From the NCBI GenBank assembly GCA_001792895.1, contig MARA01000046.1:1-64000 (forward strand): 64,000 nucleotides of DNA. Direction: 5' to 3'. The position numbers and the translations under genes were made by a program. Source of the DNA: Lentinus brumalis (Eukaryota; Basidiomycota; Agaricomycetes; Polyporales; Polyporaceae). Below are positions 23,008 to 35,011 of the stretch, one piece after another; position 1 is the stretch's first letter; each line of letters begins with the position of its first letter. The notes beneath the pieces were generated by a model. That model made no database searches and was not told where the DNA came from. It saw nothing but the letters and a program-made list of their open reading frames with translations.

Positions 23008-23560
23008 AGAACACCTCTTTCTTTCTATCCGCTCCGCGTCCCTTCGCCATACTCCAGTACACTGCTCCTGCCTCGCGACTACTCTCCGCGTGAGTCTCCT
23101 CCACTGGACTGCTCTCCTTGTCACTCTCTTCACTCACCTACTTCTCTTCTCTCTTCACCCACCTACTTGTCTTCTCTCCGCTTCTCTCCGCTTCCCTTCA
23201 CCCACTTTTACTACGCGTCATTTCACTCCATTCCGCGTCGCAGTATTACACTATGCTCCTGTTCACTTCACTCCTCATCGTTATACTTCACTTCGCAGTA
23301 TTACACTATGCTACACTATGCTCTCATCGCTATACTTCACTACCCAATACTTACTACATCTCCGTTTTACTCCACTTCACTCCGTTTCTAAGTGCAGCTG
23401 GCTGCTCCGCTCCGCTCTGAACCATACTACTATGCACTCTGTCTCTGTTACTTACCAGTTGCTGCGTCCTGCTTGTTTTCACTTATATCTACGCTACTAC
23501 GTTGCTCCCACGAGTCGTTCCCTTCTTCAATCGCTCTCGGGCATACGAGGAGAGCAAGTG
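23008..23560 (+). repeat. pyrimidine-biased low-complexity tract
   Basis: The top strand is dominated by C and T with recurring TTCACT and CTCTTC. A 20-mer beginning TCGCAGTATTACAC occurs at 23238 and 23293, with flanking ATACTTCACT copies, so there is a short tandem duplication of about 55 bp. It is directly downstream of the preceding gene and may form part of its 3' region. A 329-codon open frame across it is a by-product of the composition. Confidence 0.6.
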
Positions 23561-23631
23561 CCACTCAAGTGTGGCTCAGTGGCTGTGTCCCGCGGGCTTG
23601 CGGGACGGTTACCTTGCAAGCCGCCTATTGG

Positions 23632-24072
23632 CCCGGCGAAAAGTCGCTGTGCCGGTTATCCGGGATGTCAACATTTCGCCGGGCGAAACCAACCGGCGAA
23701 TAGGATTCCATCTTGGGCCCCTTTTGGACCGGCGAAAAGGCGCGGCCAGGTTTACCTAATCGACCGGCGAAAGGGAGACAATAGTAGGCCGCTAAATAGC
23801 ATACCTTTTTGCAGATCGATCAGGTTACCCGCACGCCGGCGAAAAGGGTTGCCTTTTCGATCGACTTCCGACCGGCGAAAAGCCGTGGGCAGGGTTTCCC
23901 TATCGGCCTACTATTAGTTAATTTTTGTACGGACAAAATGGCTTACCCTTTCCATGCCTTTTCGCCGGACGAAAATCTGTATAACAGGTATCATTTTCGC
24001 TGGTCCAAAATCCGGCGAACATGTCCCTAAAAGGCACACTCGGGGCGCCAAATTTTATCCCCTTTTCGCCGG
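23632..24072. repeat. cluster of CCGGCGAAAAG motifs on both strands
   Basis: Plus-strand copies start at 23633, 23693 (partial), 23729, 23764, 23836, 23872 and 24012 (partial). Minus-strand copies (CCTTTTCGCCGG) are at 23957 and 24061. A palindrome TTTCGCCGGGCGAAA sits at 23674-23688. Several copies follow a GGTTWCCY-like sequence. A 12-bp inverted repeat, AATAGTAGGCCG (23780) and CGGCCTACTATT (23904), frames the middle. No gene is visible. Base composition (A/T blocks between fixed C/G motifs) differs from all neighbours. Confidence 0.75.
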
Positions 24073-24079
24073 TCGAGAA

Positions 24080-25990
24080 TGCGGGAATGCCCGCCGTGAC
24101 ACGTACAAGAGGAGAATTCAGGGGTATGACACACTGTAGAGCGCGGTCGGGATGGCGGACCGTGACACGTACAGCGCGTGCGCCGTCTCTGTGGTCTGTC
24201 GAGCGCGGGTTCGGGGACAGTGAGCCGCCCGCTGAGTTTGTACATTGCCGCAGCGAAACCATGTCCGGGCCAGCAGGCGGCGGGAGTTAGGGAAGTGAGG
24301 TCGAGGTCGTGGCGTTCAAGCTGGTGATAATTGTTCCTCGAGCACGTCGCTGGAATGCGTCTCGAACTCGAAGATATAAAGGTTCAACAGTCAGCCAAAT
24401 CTACGGAAGCCGGTCAGCGAATTATGTCTCGGATGATCGATGATGACGACGTACCTGTATGCTCTCCCAATGCAGCTACTTTGCCTGCACAGTTTGACAC
24501 ATGAGTACATGGTCCCAGATCTCGTCTTCCTCGGCACGGATTAGGATCGTGCTATGAGCGATGCCCTTGCAGCTCCTTGGACATGGGCGACAGATGGGCT
24601 CTTCGAGTCTTGGTTCGACTGAACAGCGGGAAAAAGGTGAGCGTGGCGCAGAGGAGAGATTGGGATCAGTCTGAGCGACGAGCCAATAAAACATGTATAC
24701 CTGCATACCTGTGAGCCCTCGGTAGCTGCCTCCCTGCATCACTACGAGCCGCAGTCGCCCTAACCCACATCACACGCACACGTAGACCAAGTACCGATGT
24801 TGGAACCACTGCAGCTTGCGAGTCTTTGTCTACAACTCGAGCGGTCGTTTGCAGAAGTGAAGAGGTGCGTGAGACTGAGGGCAGAGACTTCGAGCGCAGA
24901 TGTAAGAACCTCGGATGGCTCCCGAAGTTCAAGGAGCGAGCACAGGGCGCGAGCAACAGAACACTGGGATCGGACATGATGAGTCCTCAACTGACAGACG
25001 AACATCGATGGTCGAAGGAGTGCTCACTTAATACTCAAGCAAGCAGGCAGAGCCATCCTGTGACACGCCTGCCGAGCATACCGGCCCATGTTCGTTGCTT
25101 GCAGAGCTCGATAGTCGTCTCTCCACTATCCTGGAAGAGACGGGTTTGACGAGCGGCAGAAAGTGCGACGACACCGGCGCAGAGAGTAGAGGAAACAGCC
25201 TGAGGAAGGCTCATACAGCACCAGCAGCTGAATCGCAGCAGAGATATAACGAGGACCGTAGACAGTGTGTTGAAGACCAGGACGTCGAGGTTTATGGTGA
25301 ACCGCCGACGGCGACAGCGAGCTCGCCCACAGGCGTGCACCCCACTATCCAGACCCTCCCGTCGACGCATCGTTCTGGCCAAAACTCTACGCCCGCTCCC
25401 GGAGTCGGCCCGACGATGACTGTACGATTCATGGGAACCTCGCTCGTCCATACCGCACCCTGCCTCTTATACAGTCGATCCAATTCGCTCGCACATAGCC
25501 TCGGGTTTCAGGGCATGATCAGAGCGTCTAGTAATCGTTGACGAGCAGACCCCGATCGCCCTGCTCGCCACCCAAAGACTCCGCGCAGGACCTCGCATAC
25601 TTCGTTGCACCATACACCTCATCCGTCGCCTGTGCTGCACGGTCGCGCTCAGCAGGGTTTCAACTTCATCACCGTGCCGACTACGGGTGACCGGAACGTC
25701 TCGCGCAGAGGATGGTCGGGGCTAGGGACGTCGCTGGGATACGGCTGCTGTGCCGCGAAGATGAGGGATGTGTCCGAGATTGCGAGACTCGAGTCCAGAC
25801 GTGCGCTCAGCACGGTGCCGGCGCATCGCATGAACACCATAGCCCAAGCTTGGAACCCAGACGAACTTTCGGCCGGTGCAGTATCGGTGGCTGAGAGGGG
25901 TGTAGTACGGGGCGGAGGCACGAGGTCGGAGCGGCGATCAGGGACGGAGTACTGTCGACAATATGATATCAGCACCCCAGGCAGCGGGTG
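24080..25990 (-). pseudogene. diverged copy of the duplicated-unit module (copy 1)
   Basis: Segments align in order and orientation with 48.5-51.1 kb and 58.3-60.4 kb. Matches include GGTATGACACNC and TGACACGTACAGC near 24125-24175, TACGGAAGCCGGTCAGC near 24403, and GAGGACCGTAGACAG near 25252. Recognisable minus-strand exon remnants include CKGIAHSTILIRAEEDE (about 24505-24560), matching an E-rich exon in the other two copies. Other frames are broken. Length and spacing are close to copies 2 and 3, so this is a dispersed, decayed duplicate rather than an active gene. Confidence 0.55.
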
Positions 25991-26713
25991 ATGGGACCCC
26001 TCAGGTAGGTTTGGAGGCCATGAGAAACATACCTGAGAGGGTCGGTCCCCTGTAGGACCTCTCTCACTATGTTACATATATAGAATGGCTGGAAGACGCC
26101 AGACGTCCATATGCGACCTCAATTATGTCCTCACCGTCTCGCAGGTCCATACAACTGTCCATATGAACATCATGCAGCACCTAAGCACTGCTCCTTTCCG
26201 AGCTCGACGAGGCGGACATGTGTAAAGACGTCCCTTCATACAAGATGTGGGCGCTGATGACTGTTCGCTGTCCGTCACGTCCATTCGCAGGTTGGTGCGG
26301 TTGTCCGACATGGCTGCTTACCTCCTCACCGTCTTGAAGGTCCGTATGTAGGTCCGTTTCCATGTATCATGTTGAGTCACGAGTTCATCCTGAACATACA
26401 GTACATGCCACATGGCGTCGCTCTTCCGCGGCTCTTAGTACCACTTATGTATATTAAACATACGTCAAACCGGTTCCTGATCATCTGTGCGCATGCGCTC
26501 AAAGTGACATAGCATTGCATTGCGGTGCATAGCCTGCAAGTTGAAGCAGCGCGACTGTCGCGGCGAGTGTGGTTCAAGATACTAATGCATAGGGGAGCGA
26601 GTACATAGACAAGTAAGACGTGATGCTCGGAGTGGGAGACGTCGATGCCCGACGTGGCAATGGTACTACGCATGTGTCGCGCAGCTCAAGTTACGAACAT
26701 CATACACTATCGC
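25991..26713. other. no gene found
   Basis: Contains two imperfect copies of a TCCTCACCGTCT-GGTCC block (near 26128 and 26325) and an imperfect inverted repeat around 26010-26065 (GGGACC and GGTCCC arms). Otherwise unremarkable. Confidence 0.35.
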
Positions 26714-29700
26714 TCAGCCCGAGCGATGAGACCTGCTCTGCTCGTGCTCGCCGGTAGATTCCCCTTGTCCTCGCGTACCGTTCGGGTACGGGGGCAGCTG
26801 TCCCGGGCCGTGCGTCGCGCTCACCATTGGATAGCCATTGGGGAATGCCGAGTAGGGAGGATAAGGAAGGAAAGTTTGAGTTGTCGGTGGCGGCGCATGC
26901 TGATACATGGTGGGTAGCGAGGAAGAGGAGGTCGGGGCTTGAGGAAGCAGGGAGTGTCCAAGGCCCGAAGGTGACATATGAGGATGGGCGTAGGGTACTT
27001 CAGAGTGCGCACCCGGAGGTCCCGGGAACCCGGTGGCACCCGGAACTGGGAACGGATACCCGGAGTTCATCATGAAGTGAGGGTGTGGGGTGTATCGTGC
27101 GGGCGGCGCATAGGGATTGTATGGCGGATTGTATGTACCATAACCATACATAGCGTAGCCGGAGTATTGTGGATTGGAGTCTGGGCACATCAGCGTCGGT
27201 AAATGGTGATCTGTACGATTAGTACGAAGAACTCACCATGTCCCATGGGTCCTTCCCGTTGGACTGTGTGATCCCAAGCAAGATTCGCTGGCACATGCTC
27301 TGCGCTGGCCTCGGTACTAAGGGATTGGGCACCTTGCTCTGCCTGACGAATGGTGCGCGGCGGGACCGAGGGGTGAACGGGCATACTCTGGTCCAGCGCA
27401 ATATCCGTGACGGCCCGGGGACTGCGGTGTGCACCGTGCTGAGGTGGGACATCACGACGGGCCTGCGTATGCTCGGCTGCCTCGACATGCAGCCTGGCGG
27501 GCGGATGGACTCGGAGGTTGTTGCCGAGGCCTGTCGAGCCGTCCGGCGGAAGAGCAGGACCGACATTCGCGCCGTGCTCCGGTGGGACATCACGGAGGAC
27601 CTGCGTGCGCTGGTCTGGCCCGACGTGCAGCCTGACCGCGGGATGGAGGTCGGTGCCGAGGCCTGTCGAGCGGTCAACTGGGAGAGCAGGACCGGCGTTC
27701 GCTCCGTGCTCTGGTGGGACATCATGATGGACATCCGTGCGCTGGTCTGGCCCGACGTGCAGCCTGACCGCCGGATGGAGGCCGGTGCCGAGGCCTGTCG
27801 AGCCGTCGGGAGGGAGAGTGGAGCCGACATTCGCGCCGTGCTCGGGCGTAACAGCGCGACGGACTTGCGTATGCTCGGCTGGCCCGACATGCAGCATGGC
27901 GGGCGGATGGACTCGGAGGTTGTTGCCGAGGCCTGTCGAGCCGTCAGGCGGGAGAGCGGGCTCGACGTTCGCGCCACGCTCTGGTGGGACATCACGACGG
28001 ACCTGTGTGCGCTGGTCTGCCCCGACGCGCAGCCTGACTGCCGGATGGAGGTCGGCGCCGAGGCCTGTCGAGCCGTCGGGCGAGAGAGCGGGATCGACGT
28101 TCGCACTGGGCTCAGGTGGGACAGCGCGATGGACTTGTGAGTGCTGGTCTGGCCTCAGGCTGGCATGAAGTGCGATCGTCGGATGGAGCTCAGTGCGGAG
28201 GCCTGTCGAGTTGGAGAGCGGGAGAGCGGGGCTGCCTTGTAGTGGCAACGCGCGTGTCGAACGTAGGTCTGTGGCATGCCCACTGAAGGCAGCGTACGCC
28301 AGTGCAGACTCTGGACGGGGAGGTTCTGATAGACACACGTCAGTCCAGACGTCAACGAACTGTGGACAGACATGCGTACCTGCAACTATGGATGATATTG
28401 CGCTGGCGTACTGGAGAGTTGAGCGGTTGACTTCTATGTTGCCGATGGGCGTAGCACGTGCATGCGGTTCTGATGCCCCTGCAGGTATGGTATGGGCGGC
28501 GGCGGCGTGTTCTACGCAAATATCAGATCAGTTGGATGCTATCACTCATGTACGGACGTGCTTACGAGTGTCAGACCAAATGTCGGTACCAAGGCCAGGG
28601 ACGACGTCCCTCCCGAGGTCGGAGACGGTGTACATCCGAGGTCGGAGACGGCGTGCGACCCGAAGTCGGAGACGGTGTGCGTCGGGCCGAAGTTGGAGAT
28701 GGTGTGCATCCGGAGGTCAGAGACGGTGTGTGTGCCAAGGCCGGGGACAGCGTGCAAACCAACGTCAGGCTTCGCCTCCATCTCCATGTCATGACGGTCC
28801 AGCATATGGACGTCGTCACAGCCTGACATGTTTGCGTCGACCGCTCCCATGACTTGCGGGCCTGGCGGAACGTGCTGTTGCAGTGGCTGGGGCTTATTGA
28901 GGCGTTGCTGCTTCCGAGGAGGCTCCTCCGCACTTGAGGCAGTATACCCTAGTGAGTGTAACTAAGTCTCATCAGCCACTTGAAATAAATGAAGATACGT
29001 AGTGGGAACCACTCTACCTGAGCACCAGACGTGCTGGAGACTGTCGCTTGGTGCCGAACAGGGGACGGTTTACGCTTGCCGACACCGACGGCACGGTTCT
29101 TCCCTTTGCGAACCTTCTTGTCCTCCGTGGCTGAAAGTAGCATGTCTGAGAGAGTTTCGTCAGGAGAGTCGCTGCCAGAGTCGAGCGTGACAGAGCCGTC
29201 AGACATGGCCTTGCGCTTCACACCGGGAAGCAGCTTCGAAGGCCCCGGTTGCGGCGACACTGAGCGAGAAGGCTGCCAGCTGAAATCTGAGCCATTCGAC
29301 GATATGGAGATGGATGACCCCCGCGTACGCGAGACTTGTCCCTTGACGGGTGTTTCCGGAATTGCCAACGACACCGTACGCAGCGAGATGCCGGCAGCTT
29401 GCGCTAGCTGCATGACCGTGCTCATGCTTGCCGTAGGTGGCTGGAGATTGCCAGTGGTGCTCGCCGTAGGTGGCTCGAGCATGCTGGTGCCCACTGTAGT
29501 TCGATCGAGCATGCTGGTGCTTGCTGTAGGCGGCTCGAGCGTGCTGATAGGTGGTGTGAGCGCGCTGGTGCTCGCTGTAGGTGGTGCGACTGTACTGGTG
29601 CTTGCTGGAGGCTGAGTCGCCCCACTCTTCCGGCTTCGTGTGCGGGCTGCAGGTGGAGAGGGCTGACGCGCGTCCGCAGTCTTCTCCTTGTTGGCGCGAT

Positions 29701-32700
29701 TGTCGTCTCCAGAATCAGAGCCAGAGTCGTCGGAGCTCTCCGGAGATGGGGGAAGGCGTGGGTACCCCTGCCGATCAGTCGTGTTGTTACAGAAGTATCG
29801 TCGGCCATGCTGATGCTCTGAGGAGGAATGGGGTGGAGCACCATAGATCACTGGCACCTTAGATGAGAGGAGATCTAGGAAGCAGGCGTGAGCAACAATG
29901 CCATGATGCTGAGATAACATCGTGAAGTTACCTTGACAGCCTGAACGACCTCGATATTCTTCGAACTTAACGGGGTGGGTGTCGTCCTGCTTCAGGAGTG
30001 CATCGACAAATACTTGCTGAGCCGAACCCACGAGACCGCATATGCCCTTAGAACGCGCGCTCGAGCCTGGTCCGTCGAGATCTCCCGGCATAGGAACTCC
30101 TTCCGGGAAACCGGTCATAACGATGTTTTTACTGGCGAGCGTGCCACCGAGGTTCTTCCACGGAAACCCTCGAGCCTCGGCAAGTTTCGCGCCGGCTGGT
30201 CCAGCTTCATCTGTGTGAACACATGAGAAGGGTAGGAATCTACGACTTCAGTGACGGACTTACTCAGAAGCGCACGAAGGCACGCCGAGATGAACTGCGC
30301 ACGATGTCGAGAGTCTGGGATCCCGAACTCTCGGACTGTGGCAGTAATTGCGGAGTCCTCTGCTTCGTCCGCGTCAGCATCTTCGATGTGGGGATCTAGT
30401 CGAACGGGAGGTGCTGGTGCCGCTGAGCGAGGCCGACCCGAAGCCTCTGGGTCGGTCTTCGTGAAATTTCCACCAACTTCACCAGGCTGCGTCATCTCAA
30501 CGATGGCAAGTGAGACATTGTTGCTGCAACGACGTTGTGCGTCAGCACGCAAGTGATAAGACAAGACAGCAGAACGCACTACACATTTGCCTTCATGTGG
30601 CCAATAGTAGCATCGTCGTCGCTCCGGAATCGTGTCACAAAGAACTGATAAGACGACAAGATGAGACATTGTCAGAACCCTCAGCGGAACAGAATCTGGG
30701 ACTTACTCCTTCCGCATCGTGCGTCGTATGCACTTTGCCTAACGAGGCGTCGGAATTGACAACATTGCCGACCGAGACGAAGGCAGTAGCAAACCCATTC
30801 TGCGTCTGTGCCCGGTCTGCCTGAGAACAGAGAGAGATCAGCAGGATACCCCAGAAACGTATATGAAGAGGCATGGCGTACCAGTTGTTTGAGGTCTAAG
30901 TAAAACTTGCTGAACTCTTGCTTTCGGCGTGCAACGGTCGTGTTTGTTGCGCCAGACAGTTCTCGCGTCTGCCGGAAGTTTTCCAGGATGCTGTAGGCCT
31001 TCTTGCAGTACCGTCTCTTGAAAGCATTGTAGCACTTGAGCGGAATATCCCTTTCAGACGTTGCTGAGGATGACGGCACATCAGTCTCAGTTACCAGCAG
31101 CTGACGGGAAGAAATACCTTGCAAAACGTCTACAGAAGACGCCGAAGGCAGTCAGTATGGAGTCAGAACAATGGAACATTTCAGACATACCTTGCGAAAG
31201 TCGTGCACGCTCTTGCGCTGTATTCTCGCTATGATACCCCTGGTACAAGTTCCACAAGTTGCCGCTGATGGTGTGACGGGTGCGCGTGGTGTTCATGCGA
31301 TTGTGGACTTGTCCTACAGAGAGGCCGGTCTCCTGGGACACCCTCTTCGCGATAGCGTCAATCTCACGGAAACCGACAGCGAGGAAGGCCTTGTTGGCCT
31401 CGGAGATGCGTCCAACCTTCTTAGCCTCATCATCCACCTGCGCATCCTGGGCGTACTCGTCCTCACTGTCCTCATCGTCGGCCTCGTCGGCCTCGTGGGC
31501 CACATCTGCACCCGTGTCTCCGAGCGGCTCGTCCATGACCATGTCCTTAGGCTCATCGGGTAGACTGAATTGCGGGGGAATGTGCTGATCGACAGTGGGG
31601 TAGCCGTGCGGCTGGGCGGCGTACTGGAGGTCGGGCTGGACGGCGTACTGGAGGTCGGGCTGGACGGCGTACTGGAGGTCGAGCTGGACGGCGTACTGGA
31701 GGTCGGGCTGGACGGCGGGCTGGACAACATACTGGAGGTCGGGCTGGACAGCGGGCCGGACGGCGGGCTGGACGGCGGGCTGGACGGCGGGCTGGATGGC
31801 GGGCTGGATGGCGGGCTGGATGGCGGGCTGGATGGCGGGCTGGACAGTGAGATGGCCGTGCGGTTCGTCGTGCGGAAAGGTTCGTCTGATACTGTGTCGG
31901 ACAGGCTCTGCGCCAATTCCGGAACCAACGCCGGGAGGACCGAGGAGGTGCGAGACGTGAGCCCCAACGGCATTGGTGACCTGAGGCTCGTTATAAGATG
32001 GAGCGCCATCGATGTGCTGAGGGATGGGAGCACCGCTGCCATGTGCGACGGGAGGACCGACCTTTTGCGCGGCGGGATTCGGGACATCATTACGGAGGGC
32101 CACAGTGCCGACGCCGTGCGCCCTGATGTCGTGACCGACAGCAGTGCCGACACCGTGCGCCCTGACGTCGTGACCGACAGCAGTGCCGACGCCGTGCGAG
32201 ACGGGAGACTCGACGTCGTGACCGACGACAGTCCGGACGTTGTGCGAGACGGGAGACTCGACATCGTGACTGACGACAGTCCTGACGTTGTGCGGGACGG
32301 GGGCCCCGCCGTCGGTGAGCGCAATATGAAGCCGGACGTCATCAACGTCCACGAGCCTGACAGCAGGCTGGAGGGTAAGTGCACCATTGAGCGGATACAT
32401 CACACCGACGTGCCTCGGAGTCGGGTCGCTGTGAAGCTGGACTCCATCGTCCTGGAGATGAACAGCATCCTGGAAAGGCCGTGCTACTGCTACAGGCGAT
32501 GCCGCGCTGACTACTTGTACGCCGAGTAAGGCCTGGGATTCCTGAACGCCGACAGCGTCCAGACCGGAGTCAGTCATACCGTTGGTGGACCTGACGGCTG
32601 CCACTGTGCGATCATCTTCAGCACGACTGCCGTTCAGCGGCTTCGCAGAGGCAGGTTTGCCAGCGACGTGCTCACCTAACAGGCTCTGATTAGTACTCAG

Positions 32701-33696
32701 ACATCATGAAGTGGATGACAATCTACGAACCTGCCACTGACGTGTCTCCATTGATAATGCGGCGAGCGGTGATCGGTGTAGAGGAGAGACACGGCTCCGA
32801 ATCTGAGGTCGCAGTAGCCCTTATGTTGACACGGGACTTCTTCGGCTCGATCTTCGGCGGCTCTATGGCAGACGTGTTCATCAGTACACAGCAGCACGAA
32901 GATAGTATAACCTAACTCACTTTCTTCAGACAATGTTTCAGTTTTGCGCTTGCGTCCGCGAAGACGCATCCCACCGGCAGTAACTGACCCTTGAGTCGGA
33001 TCAGCAAACAACACGTCATCATGATGGTGACAAAGAGGCATACCTGTACCAATGTCTGACGCCTCGGTGTTGGAAGCTTCGGCAGCAGCATTAGCGGACG
33101 CGCCGGTAGCGACCACAGGCTCGTCGGCGATGCTGTCGGATGCGTCGGTGGTCGCATCGTTCTTCTTGATCGCGTTGGACACGTCGGACGTGTCGTTCTT
33201 GGACGCGTTGGACGCGTTGGACGCGTCGTTCTTGAACGCGTTGGACGCGTCGTTCTTGGGCGCGTCGAACGTGTCGTTCTTGAACACGTCAGACGTGTCG
33301 TTCTTGAACACGTCAGACGTGTCGTTCTTGGATGAATCGGACGCGTCGTCAAGTCTGTTGTCGGCAGTGGCGCCGGCGTGGGACAAGGCTAGCCGGGATG
33401 AGACGAGGAAAGAGTAATAGTAGTGAAGTTGGCTCACCGAGTATAGCGCGGCGAGCTGCGGTTTCCTTCATGAACTGCAAGGCGCTGTTCGTAGGTCTTA
33501 CCACGCGCGAACTGGTCCGGATTGAGGGACTCGGTGGAGGCTGAGGAACACATTCAACTTTCTTGCGTTGCCGAGGTGTTGGGGAGCCTGACGCAGAGCG
33601 AGAGGGGGCATTGGAAGAACGGGTCTGGCGCTGCAGTGGATGAGAGAAAGCGAGAAGATGGCAAGTGGATTAAGATACCTTTTTTTCCTTGGTCAT
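26714..33696 (-). CDS. large repeat-rich hypothetical protein, many exons
   Basis: ATG at 33696 (MTKEKK), then a basic S/P/R-rich exon. An FKNDTSDV-type repeat exon, a basic exon (MRLRGRKRKTETLSEE) and a long exon (about 31190-32660) follow; the long exon has H/V/G- and Q/P-rich repeats and ends in a helical domain (EANKAFLAVGFREIDAIAKR, SVGQVHNRMNTTRTRH). Next come NGFATAFVSVGNVVNSDASL and, after an intron, FFVTRFRSDDDATIGHMKAN. An exon with GFPWKNL and MTGFPEGVPMPGD precedes T/P/S-rich repeats, a 43-46 residue repeat array and a Y/P/G-rich C-terminus ending at 26714. Introns are in phase where I checked. The folded blocks in the middle resemble a hypothetical family I know from Agaricomycetes, without a function. 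It could be two adjacent genes. Confidence 0.5.
27526..28215 (-). repeat. coding minisatellite, 129-138 bp units
   Basis: GAGGCCTGTCGAGC recurs near 27526, 27658, 27790, 27928, 28057 and 28197, so about six units of 129-138 bp, all multiples of three. On the minus strand each encodes a 43-46 residue unit with DGSTGLG and VRLHVGPDQRT-like segments. Confidence 0.85.
28600..28765 (-). repeat. coding minisatellite, about 24-30 bp units
   Basis: GTCGGAGACGGTGTGC and close variants recur about six times. The minus strand reads variants of HTVSDLG. Confidence 0.75.
29400..29610 (-). repeat. coding minisatellite, about 36-60 bp units
   Basis: Variants of GTGCTCGCTGTAGGTGGCTC and GAGCATGCTGGTGC recur. 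The minus strand encodes EPPTASTSM-like repeats. Confidence 0.75.
31605..31850 (-). repeat. coding minisatellite, 24-bp then 12-bp units
   Basis: A 24-bp unit (GGCGTACTGGAGGTCGGGCT plus GGAC) repeats about six times and passes into a 12-bp unit (GGCGGGCTGGAT or GGCGGGCTGGAC) repeated about nine times. They encode PDLQYAVQ and AIQP/AVQP repeats on the minus strand. Confidence 0.9.
32095..32315 (-). repeat. coding minisatellite, about 39-48 bp units
   Basis: Variants of GTCGTGACCGACAGCAGTGC and GTTGTGCGAGACGGGAGACT recur five to six times. They encode VSHNVRTVVGHDVESP-like units on the minus strand. Confidence 0.8.
33170..33345 (-). repeat. coding minisatellite, 24-bp-based units
   Basis: GTCGTTCTTGAACACGTCAG and close variants recur about seven times. 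The minus strand reads FKNDTSDV and FKNDASNA. Confidence 0.88.
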
Positions 33697-34237
33697 TGCT
33701 GGCAGCGGCGATGAAATGTAAAGTACGAGCAGGCGGCGGGTAATGGGATGGGATGAAGAAGAGCGAGGGTGCGCCCTTCGTCGACGAGGCTTTTGTAGCC
33801 TGGGCAGATCCGCGCAGAAAACTCGCGACAACAGAGAAGCTACGCCGCCGCGACGTGACGGGGCCCTACCTTCTCTCTTTCGACATGATTGCAAAGCGAG
33901 ACATCTGAAATGGGAATGAAATCACACATTTTAGGGGGTAGGGACATGGGTACGGAGGTCGGACACACCAGAACAGTCCCAGACCTGTGATGGGTAGGTA
34001 TCCAATCAACCTTCGCATATCGATGCCACTGAATGTTTTAAAAGTTTGACATAGGATTGTAAGTGCCTTCTCGCCCCGGATATGCGCGCTGTACATACCA
34101 TAAGTGTCGACCAATGTAGAAGTACCTTCAGGGTGAGTTTTGTGTACGTGCCAACAGGATTCAGATGCGGTGCTTCGTGGGTACAGACCAGGGTCATGAA
34201 TAGCGTCTGAATGCAAGCTTGGTTAGCAACCTCCACC
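33697..34237. promoter_or_regulatory. divergent intergenic region
   Basis: 541 bp between the start of the large repeat-rich gene and the small plus-strand gene. No open frame with codon bias. Both genes probably share upstream elements here. Confidence 0.4.
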
Positions 34238-35011
34238 ATGGGTCGAGCACCCAAGCACCGTACCCTCGAGGAAAAACGCGTGGCGCAGCGGGCTGCTAAG
34301 CGCAAGTATTCTGCCAGCAATAAGTGAGTACATTGACTAGCTGTTCGAGGGTGTTCTACAGTACAACTTACCATATACTTCAGAGGCAAGCACGCGAAGT
34401 CTGGGCAGAACGCCCGCGCATATCAGCGGCGAACTCAGCAAGATTGCCCCATGCTCGACAACGATCCACTACTACACGTACCGGCCCATCTCGTATCTCT
34501 CGCCCAACAACCTCTCCGCAACTCGCGGCTCTTTCAGGAAGCCCTCCAAAGCGCCGACGCACTCGACGAGAGCGACCTGGCTGTTTGGGATGCGCGCCCT
34601 CCCTATAACACCCTGCCAGCGCATCAGGAGAACGATGTCGAACATCGGTTCACTGAGAAGATTGTGCAGGTCATGGCGGGGAAACGACTTCGTGAGCTTA
34701 GAGAGGCAGGAGAGAAGAGGATGCGATGTTTCGAGACGGATGGGCCGCTGGTGGTAGTATGCGAGTTGGAGGAGGAGATCAAGCGGCTGCTGGTGTTGTG
34801 TCGGGAGGACACGCCCGCTGCTTCTCCCGCAGCGCTCCCAGGCTCTAGCCGAGACCTCCGTATGGCACATTTCCACCAGGAATGGTCAGCCCGGAGGTTG
34901 TTGTGCCTGGACGGAGACTTGCAGTTGCTTCGGAAGAATGCACGAGAGTACCGTCGACGGTACTTCGACGATACACTAGTATGGCAGACTATCCCTGTCG
35001 CGATGGATTGA
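34238..35011 (+). CDS. small protein with basic N-terminus, two exons
   Basis: Exons 34238-34323 and 34384-35011 total 714 nt, 237 residues, in phase. The N-terminus (MGRAPKHRTLEEKRVAQRAA, then KGKHAKSGQNARAYQRR) is strongly basic and helical, resembling small DNA-binding-like hypothetical proteins common in Agaricomycetes. The remainder is helical (EKIVQVMAGKRLRELREAGE; a leucine-rich helix near 34770). The shape recalls a bZIP basic region, but no heptad zipper follows directly, so I do not call it bZIP. Confidence 0.65.

Noticed and set aside
22928..23917. 329-codon plus-strand ORF
   Set aside because: It is in a different frame from the gene ending at 23007 and consists of pyrimidine-tract and CCGGCGAAAAG translation.
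27238..28140. 300-codon plus-strand ORF
   Set aside because: It mirrors the in-frame minisatellite of the minus-strand gene. Repeat units that are multiples of three keep several frames open.
27526..28215. CRISPR-like array
   Set aside because: Units are coding, imperfect and without unique spacers of constant length; the genome is eukaryotic.
31570..32529. 319-codon plus-strand and 357-codon minus-strand ORFs
   Set aside because: Shadows of coding repeats. The minus frame that continues into the EANKAFLAVGF block is the one with splice-compatible neighbours.
34238..34480. bZIP transcription factor
   Set aside because: The basic stretch is present but no leucine heptads follow at the required spacing.
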